Assembly: GCA_024345305.1 (NCBI GenBank)
Contig: BRON01000008.1
Span: 1,240,001 to 1,304,000 of the forward strand
Length of the DNA: 64,000 nucleotides
Origin: Mrakia gelida
Lineage: Eukaryota > Basidiomycota > Tremellomycetes > Cystofilobasidiales > Mrakiaceae
Direction: 5' to 3'
The notes below the pieces were generated by a model. It ran no database searches. It was not told where the DNA came from and worked only from the letters and a program-made list of their open reading frames with translations. Positions 1 through 10,524 of the stretch are shown here, piece after piece (position 1 is the first letter of the stretch; each line of letters opens with the position of its first letter). The position numbers and the translations under genes were made by a program.

Positions 1-3000
1 CGAACGGACTACTCGCCGACGCGACCAACCTCCCACTTCCAACCACTCCTCCTCCTCTCCCAACGTTCGTTCCCGACCCTCCTCCTCCTCCATTGGCGTA
101 CCCGTAAGGCGAAGCGTGCTGGTAGGTGGGCGAAGCTCCTGGTCCTGCTCCTGCGTTCCCTTCTCCTCGATCAGCAGCTGATCCACCCATGAACCCGTCG
201 ATGGACTTGGACGATCCGTTCTGCCTGAGAGCTCGAGTGAGCGCTTCCCTCTCTGCGGCGGAGGGCGCGAACGCTCGAAGGGAGGAGAAGAACCGGGAGG
301 TGTTGGAGGCGCCTCCTGAGGAGGCGGTGGGGTGGTTGTGGTTGGAGGAGGAAGGGAAGTCGTCGCCGTGGGGTCGAGCGAGGAGGGATTCCTGGGAGAG
401 TCGAGGAGGAGCGGAGGGGACGAAGGGAGCTGAGGAGACGGAGAGGTCCGAAGGGGGTCGAGGTCCGCCAAAGAGGGAGGTAGTTCCTGTTGCGGAGGAG
501 GAAGAGTTGCCTCGAAGGGCCGAGAAACCTTTGAAGGAGAAGGCTTTGGCGTCGGGGTTGAGCTTGGGGTCGAGGAGGGAGGAGGCGGAGGCGGACGCGT
601 CCGTGGGAGGAGGGGGAGGGAGGGCTGAAGGGTTCGGGGAAGGAGAGACGTGGGCGTGGACTTTGTTGGAGGAGAACCATCGCTTGGGAGTGAACTTGGA
701 AGCGGGTTTGGCCTCGACTTCGACGGCGGGAGCGAGGGTGGTGGTCGTCGTCGCCGTCGCGTGTTCGATCTCGGGTGAGACGTGATCGTCGTCCTCGTCC
801 TCCGGTTCTCGTTCCGCAACCTCCTCCATCGTTCGAATCCCACTGGGAAGCGAAGGGACTGCTGGGACGGATGCTGGGAAAGTCGGCTCGATGGCGAAAG
901 GTCGCTGTCGGAGGAAGGGATCGTCCGAAGTCGATGATTGATGACCGTGGGAAGAAGTGGGACGAGTTGACGAAGTCGTTGGGGACGAACGATCCACGAA
1001 GTCGAGGAGGTTGGTGCTGTTGGCGAACGTGAGGGAGTCGATTCCAGGAGGAGGGTAGGAGAAGTTCTCGTCGGCGTAGGGATCCAGGAGGAGGGATCTA
1101 GGATCGTCCGAGAAGACCGACCTCGGGGAGGAAGGGAGGTAGGTGTCGGAGGGAGTTCGTTGAGGCATGTCGAAGAGCTGATCATCTCCTTCGTCGAGGT
1201 TCTCGTCGGCTGGGAAGAAGATGTCCGCGTCCGTAAGACTGAGTCTCCTCGATCCTGGTTGTTCGGTTTCGGTGTCGATGTCGAGGAGGAAGGACTCGTC
1301 CGAGTCGAGGCTGGCTCTGTTGAAAGCCGCCGTGAAGGGACTCGAAGGATCCGCAAATCCATCCGGCGAGAGAAGACCTTCGGCGCTGAGGGATTGGAAG
1401 AGACCTCGAGGGAGGAGGTTGGTGAAGGAAGCTGACATCGGCCCCGGGGAGCCTGGATCCTCCTCGGTCGAGTAGTCGTCGGTGTGGATGGAGGGAGGGA
1501 TGGGTCGAGAGTAGTTCGAGTAGGAGTGTCCGTTCGACGAAGCGAGATCCTGCTGGTGGTCGTAGTCGTATCGCCTCGACTGGCTGGGGACTCCTGGGCC
1601 GAAATCCTCGAATCCAAACACGTCGTTGGCGGAGAAGGAGAAGGGGAGCTGAGCTGGGAGTCCTGGTCCGAAATCCGACGAGGACGCGACGGGTTCCGTG
1701 AGTTGACGACGACGGTGGAGGAGACTGAGAGGGAGTTGCTGGATAGGAAGATCGAAGAGGGAGGTAGGGTGGGAGGTCGAAGAGGGAGGAGGAGGATGAG
1801 GGTTGCTCGACGAGTGTTGACCGTAATAATCGTTCTCGACGGATCTCGGTTGAGGAGCTCCAAACGGAGCGAACGACGACTGCTGTTGTCGAACCTCAGC
1901 CTCGAAGGCTGCCAACGCTTCCTCCTTCGCGACTTCCAGCGATGCCTCCTCGTCCCTAGCCTTCAAGTCCAGCTCCTTCACCTCGACTCCCAAAGTTCCC
2001 AACCCTTCCTCGACCGTCACGAGCTGCTCCCTCTTTGACTTCGTTTCCTCCCTAACCTCTCCCTCCCTCTTCTTGATCGTCTCGTTACTCCCTTCCATCT
2101 CCTCCCTCTGCACCCTCATCTTCTCCTTCGCCTCGTTCACCTGCTTCGTCAAAACCTCGATTCTCGCCAACACCGCGTCCCTCAGCCCTTCCGTGACCTT
2201 CAACTTCTTGTCCGCCTCCCTCTTCCCCGTCTCAGCCTGTCGTTTCCCATCCTCGAGAGCCTTGGTCCTGCTCTTGACCTCGAGTCGATCGTTATCCTCC
2301 TCTCGTTTCCGAAGTCGAAGCCCGTCGAGCGAAGCTTGAAGCTGAGACTGAGCTGCTTCGCTCGCTGCTGACGACTGACCGAGCTGGGATCGAAGGTCGG
2401 CTGTGGAGGATTGGGAGGCGAGGAAGGCGGTGTGGAGTTCGGCAAGAGCTGGGTTGGTAGAGAGGAGGAGTGGGTCGATAGGTGGGAGGAGGGATGAAGC
2501 GTCGGAAGATGGGGAGGGAAGAGAGGCAGGAGGGTGAAGGTCGGCGGAGGAAGTCGAGAGGGTCCGTTGATGATGTTGTTTTTCTTGTTGTATAAGCGGT
2601 CGTTGTTGATGGAGAGGGAGGATATGATGATCGATTGACGGAGGTGGAGGAGACGGTTTTTCGGGAGGGGAGATCGTGATGGCGTCGATGGAGGGACGAC
2701 GAGATCTCGGACGAGCTGCTCGAGTAGTGGACCTCGATGGCGACGACGGAGACGCGTTGAGCGAAGACGAATCCGTTCCGGAGACAGCCTTTCGAACAGC
2801 TGGGAGAGAAACGTCGAAGGGAAGAAGTGGTGAGCTCGAACGAAAGTCGAAGCTGGCAGCCTAGCCTCGCCTCGCCTGCCTTCTCCCCTTCCCTTCTTCT
2901 CTTTGAGCTCAAGAAAGTCGACTCACCAGCAGCTACAGGATCTTCCGACCCGTCCAAAGCCTTCAACCCAATCACTCCAGCCCTCATTTCGTCCTCACCA

Positions 3001-4019
3001 GCTGAAGGATCCATCTGACTCCTCACCGACCCAGCCATCCACCATCTTCCGAAAATCCCAATGAACCAGACCCCAGCGAGGAGAGATTCCGACTGCTCTG
3101 CGTCCAACCAGCTCGCTGCCTTCCGAGCTCCACCTCTTCCCTTGACCGAGAGGACCTGGTTAGGGGAGACCGTGACGAGACTGAAGAAGGCGAAGTCTCG
3201 GAGCACGTAGGGAGGTGTTCGAAGGGAGATGGAGACCCTGTTGGCGAACCTGAAGGGGACGAGGTGGGACGGGGACGCTTGAGTGGAAGAAGGTCCGGAG
3301 GTAGAGTCTGACGAGGTCGGTGGTCGAAGGAGGGAAGAGTCCTGTTGAGTTCCAGATGTGCGAGGGTTCGTTGAAGAGTTCGAGGTCGAGTTGAGACCGT
3401 TGGGCTTGAGGTGTCCGACGGAAGGAGAGAAGTCGTCGAGGTCGGCGTCCGCTGGTGGGGAAGGACGGTGGAGTTCTCGAAGGTGGCGACGGAAGGATAG
3501 TTCGGTGAGGTAGGATCTGAAGGAGGCGTCCGTAGGGTTGGAGACGAGAGCTGAGGAGGGGAAGAGGAGGGAGAGGAGGGAGGTGGGAAGGGAGGAAGGG
3601 GAAGGGGAGAACGTGATATGAACAAGGAGGTCGGGTAAGCCTTAGGCCGATTTCTACAGTCCCCCAACGAGCTCGCAGACTTTCACTACCACCCTAATAG
3701 ACTCTGCCTGACCCTCTCTCTACTTTATGAGATAAGGGAAGATTGTGAATCCTCCCTTCCCAAGATTTGAGGTCCCCAAAGTTCGAGCTCTCAACCTTCC
3801 TCCCTCCCCTCCCAAACCTCCTTCTTCCCTCCTTCCCCTCCCCTCCGGGCGATATAGATGAAAGCTGGACTTACCTAGAGCTCCTACGAGTACGAGGAAG
3901 AACGACCAGAAGAGGATAATCTTCATTCTCTCCATTGTTGGGCCGAGAAGGCCGTCCTGAGCCTGAGCTTGTGCAGACCCCCAAAGCAGACCGAGTCCTC
4001 CAAACGCAGCGGATCCCAT
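1..4019 (-). CDS. Coiled-coil protein with N-terminal membrane segment, C-terminus beyond the window
   Basis: I do not recognise the family. Three exons are read on the minus strand: 4019-3875, 3550-2927 and 2799 to the left edge. Both junctions keep frame (phase 1), giving at least about 1,190 residues. Exon 1 has a hydrophobic stretch (IILFWSFFLVLVGAL) that looks like a membrane anchor. Exon 2 encodes a compact, conserved-looking region (SFRSYLTELSFRRHL, then RDFAFFSLVTV and WFIGIFGRWWMAG). Residues of about 410-560 form a long charged coiled coil (positions about 2343-1885). The rest is a Ser/Pro/Asp-rich tail with a short ordered patch (LNPDAKAFSFKGF, near 550). The chosen ATG at 4019 is the only one on this strand for more than 800 nt upstream, yet the frame stays open upstream of it. 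A role in tethering or membrane organisation is only a guess. Confidence 0.7.
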
Positions 4020-5055
4020 ACCGAAGAAGAGAGGTTTCCAGTCGTGCGACTTGCGTCCAGGAACGAAGCGTACTTCCACGATCGAAGACGAGGGAGGAGG
4101 AGGAGGAGGAGTGGAAGGGGGAGGGCGAGGAGGAGACAGGGTGGGAGACGATCGACTTTGGGAAGGAGAGGGAGAGGAGGGAACGACAAAGGAGAGAGAG
4201 AAAGGTCAGTCTGCAGCTCGTGGTTTGTATGTATGATGAGAAAGCTCACCTCTCTGCCAACCGTGTAGCACAGGGGGAGGAGAAGAGGTCGATACGATAG
4301 GGTTGAACGGAAAGGGAGGGGGGGAGGGAGGAAGAGGTTGAGAGTGAGCTAGCGAAATCGAAAACCGAAGGGAAGATTCGGGCTGGCGCACGTCTTTCGG
4401 TTTTAGTGAGGGTTGGTTTTCAGCGTCTGAGACCACGAGGATCTCGGTGTATACACAAAAGTGATCTTCAACTGGTAGAAAAGAAAGATTTGCCCCCTTG
4501 TCGCTGCTGACTCCCTTTCTCGCGTCTGAACGGAGGTGAGAAGGCTGACGTCGCTCTCACTTCGCTATCACTGTCGTCGCTGATCCCAATCTTGATTTCT
4601 CGCGCTGTCTAGGCGCTCGTCCGTATCTGGAGTGAGCTAGCTGGGGACTTTGAGGAGATGTAGGAGGTAGCGTCGGCAAGGCTCGAGATCTTCGAGAGTG
4701 GATCTCGTCGCGTTCGATCCGCGTCTTCGTCGTCGGACGTTCACCAGCTCTCGTTCGTACTCACGACCCCTCCTGCTAACAGCGCCGGGTTGCTGGCGTA
4801 GATTCGGAGGCTAGAAGTGTGAAAGATAGACCACAACCTTATATAGCGAGCGCAAACTCGAACGAACCATCAACGCGAGAACCAAACCGAAACCAACGTC
4901 CCTTGCCCTCTCCTCCTCGTCACGACTCAACAAATCAACCGTGAAGCTCCCTGTACCAACAAGCAACAAAGGAATAACCCAGTCAGCTCTCTCTTCTCCT
5001 TTCTCCCTCTTCTTCCAGACACAACCCAACGCGTCTCCCTCCTCGCTCAACCCAC
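4020..5055. other. Intergenic: upstream region of the coiled-coil gene and 3' end of the complex I gene
   Basis: No convincing gene is seen. On the minus strand an intron-like element (GTGAGC donor near 4249, acceptor near 4158) suggests a spliced 5' leader for the gene that begins at 4019. The minus strand lacks ATG from 4020 to about 4867. The part next to 5055 is the likely 3' UTR of the gene ending at 5056. Confidence 0.5.
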
Positions 5056-6041
5056 TCACATGTTCATCACTCCCACAATGCTGTACGGGACCTCCTCCTG
5101 CTTGTGCATGACCTTCCTCCTTCCACTCGCCGGAGCAACAGGAGGTAGTCTTCCTGCCTCAGCTGAGAAGATCGCCTTGGAAGGGTGAAGCTGCTCGAGG
5201 ACGGCGGTGTAGGTTGGAGCGAGGGTTGGGACGAGGGAGGTGGAGTCGGAGTCTTGGGTGGGAGGGGCGATGCTGAGGTGAGTGAGCAGCAAAGAAAAGC
5301 GAAGGGAGGGCAAGGTCAGAGAAGGGAAGAGGGAAGGATGAAGTGAGAAAGGAAGGGGGAGAGGGAGAGATGGGGAGGGGAGAGGAGAGGGGACGAACGC
5401 TTTCCCCTCAGGCGAGGCGAGGAGGAGGTTGGTGAGATGAGTCTGAGTGATGACGCTGGTGTTGGGGTAGTTCCTTCGAGTCTGTCATAGTCGCGAACCA
5501 AAAACATGCACGAGTGAGCAAAGGAGGGGAAGGGAAACGACGAGGGAAGGTCGAATCGACAAGCTCACATCTCGTTTCCAGTACTGTCCCCATCCGAACC
5601 GTTCAAAGCATCAGTTCTCCGCCTCAAACCAGCCTCATCTTATCCTTCCCATCAAGTACTCACAGGGTTGAACGCAACATCACTAGCAGCTGTAGCGACG
5701 ACAGCGTACTCCTCCGGACGAGATCCAGGAGGAGGTCGACGGTTCGATGTGGCCAAGGGTACTCCAGCTGACACTCCTGCGATGGAAAGCTTCTGCTCTG
5801 TGTTCCCACCCAGACAGATCAGAAGGTCAGCCAGCGAGGGAAGGGAGAGAGAAGGAGGGATGGGAACGAACCAAGCTTCTTCCAGAACCTGAGAGGTGGG
5901 TCGGAGGAGGGAGGGGCCGAGGTCAGCTTCCTTCTGTTCTCTCTCTCTTCTCCCTTCTTGAGAGTGAACTCACCCCTTTGGGTTGACGTGGTAGAGGTTA
6001 GGGTCCGCCGACATGGGAGGGATGGGGATCTTGGGTGGCAT
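5056..6041 (-). CDS. Probable complex I (NADH dehydrogenase) accessory subunit, fungal 21-kDa type
   Basis: Six exons are predicted: 6041-5974, 5888-5872, 5797-5664, 5583-5569, 5481-5399 and 5272-5056. They sum to 534 nt, giving 177 residues with every junction in frame. The product starts MPPKIPIPPMSADPN and contains NRRPPPGSRPEEY, FNPYWKRDTRRNYPNTSV and ITQTHLTNLL, ending SIVGVMNM. The layout (short N-terminus, PPPGS segment, NPYWKRD..RRNYP..SVITQ) matches my memory of a fungal mitochondrial complex I subunit of about 21 kDa. That identification is from recall and is the uncertain part; the gene model is firm. If right, it is a supernumerary subunit of the inner-membrane respiratory complex. 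Exons 2 and 4 are only 17 and 15 nt long. Confidence 0.6.
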
Positions 6042-6276
6042 CCTGAAGGAGGGACGGATGGAAGGTGGACGTTGCGAGGTCTCGAGGGCAGGGAGGGCGG
6101 GGAAGGGTGGAGAGGAGGGGGAGGTCGCCTTCGCGACCGATATCTGTACTTCTTCGCGCTTCTGCTACTAGACTTTCTTTAGGCTCGATGAGACGACAGA
6201 GAGGGGCGAGGAAAAGGGATCGTTAAAACATAAAATCAACAGCACAGGCAACATTCCGACGAAAGAAAGAGGAAGT

Positions 6277-9149
6277 CTAGCCCTCGAAAGCCTTCGCCTC
6301 CTTCAGATCGATTCCGAACTCCTCCTCTGCCATCTTCTCGAAGCTCCGCTGTGGGTAGGGGTTACAAACGAGAGGAAGGAGGGGTCAGTTAGACGAGAAA
6401 GAAAGAAGAGGACGAGGAGAGAGAGAGAAAAGCGAAGAGGGAAACGAGATCGAGACGAACCTGCAGCTGCTCCTCGACGCCTCCCGTCTCCTTCCCAGTC
6501 AGAGCGTAGACGAACCCTAAGAACAAACGAAGGATCGAAGTCAGTTTCGGAAGATCGAGCAAGCGCAGGGAGAGAACTTCGCTCGCGACGACAGCTTCCT
6601 ATCTTCGCCGTCGTCAGAGCGTCCGGAACGAAGAGCGCGTAGAGCGAAAGATGAGCTCACACTGCTGAATCTTCGAGATCCAGAAACCAAGATCGATAAC
6701 CGAAAGAGCGAACCCAAACAGCCAGAGATCTCGCTTTCCTCGGAGCCAGGGACGAAGACCGACCTCGAAGAGGGAGAGAGTGGAGAGAGGGGAGGTGAGA
6801 GCGAACCCTCGAGCCGCGCTTCGAGCGGTGATGTTGACTGAGAGGAGGGAAGACAGGAGAAGTCAGGAAGCCGCATCGTGCAAGGTTGAAGCGTAAGACG
6901 AAGGGAAAGGGACGTACCTCGATTCGAAGGGGATCCGAGAGATTGGTTGGCTGCCTGAAGCATTCGCTGGGACCGGACGAGGAAGATGAGCTCCCTAGGG
7001 ATCAACCGTTCGTTCTCGAGCATGGCTTTCATTCGACTGTACGAGTAAAAGAGACGGAGAGAGAAGAGACGACGTGATCAGCCCGCGTCGACGAAGAACG
7101 AACGAAGAGGGGGACAAAACTCGAACTCACTCCCTGATCTCCATTTGAAGCTCGTACTCGGATAAGCTCTCTCGGTGAAGGATGGCAGCCGACTTTGGTG
7201 CGTGCTTTGACGAGTGAAGACGCGTCGGACGGAGAAGGACGGAGGACGCGAACCTGAAGAGGAGGAGGACGCGCGTCAGCTTCAAGCTCGTCGTCGAGGG
7301 AGGGTCGAGGCGACTTACATATCGCTGTCGAAGGTGATTCCCCATGCCACCGCAGTTTCCTCAATCTTCGGGATGTCGAGAACAAAGATCGACCTCCAGA
7401 GAGTCGAGTATTCGCGCTTGAACTTGTCGGAGAGGGAGATGTCTGAAGACGGATGCGAGGAAAGGTCAGCTCGAGAACAAGGGCTCGAGCAAGAGGGATG
7501 TGATACACTCACAAAGACCATGGTCTACCAGCACGATCTGGGGTTTCCGAGGGTTAGAAGGATGAGGTCGAACGAGGATGTTTCCGGGGTGAGGGTCGCA
7601 GTGAACCTAGAGGGAAGAAGAGGAAAGCGTCAAGACGCGTCGACCGAACGTTCGAAGAAAGAAGCAGAAGAAGGAGCTCACCCATCCCCACTCGAAGATC
7701 TGAGTGGCGAAACATTTGAGCACGGTATCCATGGTGTCCTTGAGCGAGAGGTTCCAGCTCTGAAGCTTAGCCTTGTCGTCGATCTTGCAACTGAGGAAAG
7801 AGGAACGAGGGAGGGAAAGAGCGGGGACGAGGTCTTGTTAGCATGCGAGAAGGAAGTTTAGAAGACTGAGGAGGGATAGTCTGGATCGAGAGATAGAAGA
7901 GATATCACTCACGCGTCGACAAACTCCATAGTCAAGACCTTATCGGTTGAGAGGTCGGCGTAAACGGCAGGGACGTGGATCTTGCCTCGCAGCGAAGGAG
8001 TAGCGTCGAGGTACTGGATGGTTTTGCGAGCGTTGGCGGCTGGAGGCAAGGAAAGCAAGGTCAGGGACCGAAGTTAGGTCAGAGACGACGAGGCGAACAG
8101 GGAAGAACAGAACCGAGACGCGAACGACTCACCTTCGTTCAGGAAGCTGGTTTCTTTACGCATCTGATCCGAGACGTAGGACGCGACGAAGTAGGTAGGT
8201 AGATCGAACATCTTCTGCATCATGTACATCATCGTTCGGTACGACCCTGTTGAAGGAAGTAAAAGAATCAGTTCCTCGCGAGGACGCGAAGAGAGAGACA
8301 GTCGAACTCACACAAATCCCACTCCAGCTGCACTGGAATCGCAGGCTTCTGAACCTTCACAGCCACCTTCCTACCGTCCTTAGTCGTAGCTCGATAGACC
8401 TGCGCTATCGAAGCACTAGCGAAGGGAGTGTGCTCGAACGTCTCGAAGATCTCGTCGGGATGTCGACCTCCAAACTCGGCGACGAGAAGAGGCAGGACCT
8501 TCCTCCATGGAACGGCTGGAGCGTCGTCAACGAACGAGGAGAAGGCATTACGATAGGGAGTGGGGAGGACTTGAGATTGGGTAGCGATTTGTTGACCTAG
8601 TTTGATGTATCTGGAGGAAAGGAGGGGAGAGGGAGGGAGGTGAGCGAGCGCGAAGCCGGCGAAAGAAGTGACGGTTATTCAACTCACAGACCCCCGTTGG
8701 CTTCTATCATGTCTGTAATACGCTTAGCAGATCGGACGTGAAGGTCGTTAAGGGATTCCGATCCAGGTTGGAAGTTGATCTTGACTGGATACGGAGGGGG
8801 AAGGCAGGGAAGGGAGGAGGTCAGCTTGAGCTCGAAGGAAGGAGCGAAGTCGTCCGAGCTCACAATCGAGCGTCACGACCAAGCTAAACGCAACAGATCA
8901 AGGTCAGCAAAGGTTCATTCAGCTATCGAGGAGGCGAGAGCGAGCTCACCCAGTCCAGAGAGTCCTGAACGTCCGAGTGAGGGAGTCCTCGAGAAGGAAG
9001 TGGTCGGCGAGAACGGAAGAAGCGAGCGAGACGGCGACGATGGTGGATCGCCTCTTGACCATGCGAAGCCAGGCAGGTTGAGCATAGTAGGCCGCTTGAG
9101 CTGGTGTGTAGACCTTCCTGGGAAGCGGGCGGGGTGGGAAACTCGACAT
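6277..9149 (-). CDS. ABC1/UbiB atypical kinase, ADCK1/Mcp2-like
   Basis: A heavily spliced gene (about 14 exons, roughly 570 residues) starts at the ATG at 9149 (MSSFPPRPLPRKVY) and stops at 6277. Hallmarks of the UbiB/ABC1 family are visible: the KxGQ segment (LYIKLGQQIATQSQVLP), the Ala-rich loop (ASASIAQVYRA), the lysine strand (KVAVKVQKP), the catalytic motif HCDPHPGN and the metal motif VDHGL. A hydrophobic stretch in the first exon and another near the C-terminus (DLWLFGFALSVIDLGF) suggest a membrane-bound mitochondrial protein. The sequence around the KxGQ motif resembles ADCK1 and yeast Mcp2/Cqd2, linked to coenzyme Q distribution and lipid homeostasis, more than Coq8. It is divergent from the roadblock gene, with only 162 bp between the start codons. 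Confidence 0.85.
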
Positions 9150-9311
9150 GGGAGGGGCTGCTGGGCGTTGGGGGCAAGACAAGGCTGAAGGGAGGAAAGT
9201 GAGCTTCTCGATTTCGTCCCTGCTCCCGAGCCCCAAACGACGACACCGGAAGATTTAAACAATCCTCCAATCTACTTCTATCTGAGCTTATCACCTTCTA
9301 ATCTGGATAAG

Positions 9312-10035
9312 ATGGTAAGGTCAACCTTTCCGATTCGAAAATCCTCCTCAGGAAGCCGGTCAAGCTCACGACCTCTCTCTTCCTTCCTTCCCTCCTCCCT
9401 CGCTTCCTTTCCTCCTCCAGTCCTCCTCAGATCCAACGACCTTCCCTCCTTCTCCCTCCACCAAATCCATGCTCAGCTCAGCTCCTATAGCATCCGCTCC
9501 CAGCTCTTCGACTCCTCTCCCTCCTCAGCTGGCTGCTCTGCTTCAGTCTCTTTCGCAAACACGCTCGGTCCTCGGAGTGCTGCTTCTCTCGCGGACAGCT
9601 GGATCCTCAAGCAGCAACACAACCGTCATCAGATCTCAAGGCAGTCCGTTCGAGGGTATGAAGGGGAGGGAGTACGCTGCTAGGATCGGAAAGATGGTCA
9701 GGAACGTCGAGGAGGGTTGCTCGATGGACGGAGGACCAGCAGGAGGAGCGGAGGGAGATCAAGCTGGAGTGAGTTCGGTTTCGTCTGAGGTTTACCAATT
9801 TGCAGTACGTCCAAAGTGGTTGAAAGCTGATCACGCTATCTACTTCTTTCTCCTAGGACGCTCTGAAGTTGTTGCGGATACGGACGACGAAACACGAGCT
9901 CATCATCACTCCTGGTGAGCTTCGACTTCCTTCCTCTTTCTCGAGCTCGAAAAAATGGCACGCTCACTCTCTCTCGGGCATGTTCTTACAGATCCCAACT
10001 ACGTTCTCGTCGTGCTTCAGGATCCTGGGCAGTAG
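9312..10035 (+). CDS. Roadblock/LC7 dynein light chain
   Basis: Four exons (9312-9314, 9421-9768, 9857-9914, 9992-10035) total 453 nt, giving 150 residues. The first coding exon is just the ATG; the next opens with SSSDPTTFPPSPS in frame. The C-terminal half carries the roadblock signature (LLRIRTTKHELIITP, then NYVLVVLQDPGQ), close to animal DYNLRB proteins. An N-terminal helix region (LAALLQSLSQTRSVLGVLLLS) fits the first part of the fold. The protein is expected to be a dynein-associated light chain that acts in microtubule-based transport. An insertion of about 40 residues between the first strand pair and the RIR motif makes it longer than the usual 95-100 residues. Confidence 0.85.
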
Positions 10036-10524
10036 GAGGGACGGGGAGGAGGACGCGGACGGGGCGGCGAGCTGAGGAAAGGCAGAGAGGGAGATGGAAT
10101 GAAACGACTTTGACGACCCTACTTTTCGAGCTTGTTTTGAGCAAGTTTTTGGGTCTGTCCTGTAGAACGCGTCACTGTCGAGCTAAGATGCTCTGTCGGA
10201 ACTCGAAAATATAAAAAGAACGCGTCGTCGTGCCCTGGCGACAAAGTGCGAGGCTGAATTGGAGTCGATCGTCCCCAACCCTCCATCCTTTCTGTTCCTC
10301 GTCCACCCTAGAAACGAGGAGAAGCCAGCTCTCCCTCTTCCTTTCTCTTCTCTGTACATCAAACTCGAGTCTACTACAAGTCACACGCAGGTTTTCTCTC
10401 AGCCAAGGCGGCTCACGGACCTCAAAAGCGAAGAAGGTTCGACAAAGACAACCCGCGCTTCCCTCCTCCCTTCCCTTCTTCTCCTCCCCCCTTCGATCCT
10501 CCTCCTCACTCTCCACCCGGAAGG
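10036..10524 (+). promoter_or_regulatory. Upstream region of the DUF1765 gene with TATA-like box and two ACGCGT words
   Basis: No gene is seen. A TATAAAAA element lies at 10210-10217, about 310 nt before the ATG at 10525. ACGCGT occurs at 10167-10172 and again at 10220-10225, directly after the TATA-like box. In ascomycete yeasts ACGCGT is the MCB site bound by the G1/S factor MBF. Whether it acts that way here is unknown, because the same word is common in introns of this window. Confidence 0.4.

Noticed and set aside
826..842. CGTTCGAATCCCACT resembling a tRNA B box
   Set aside because: No matching A box, acceptor stem or anticodon arm is seen, and it lies inside a coding exon.
2292..3206. 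Alternative 304-codon minus-strand frame reading through 2926-2800
   Set aside because: Its first part is the true exon, but it continues through a canonical intron into the wrong frame; splicing at 2926/2800 restores the coiled-coil frame.
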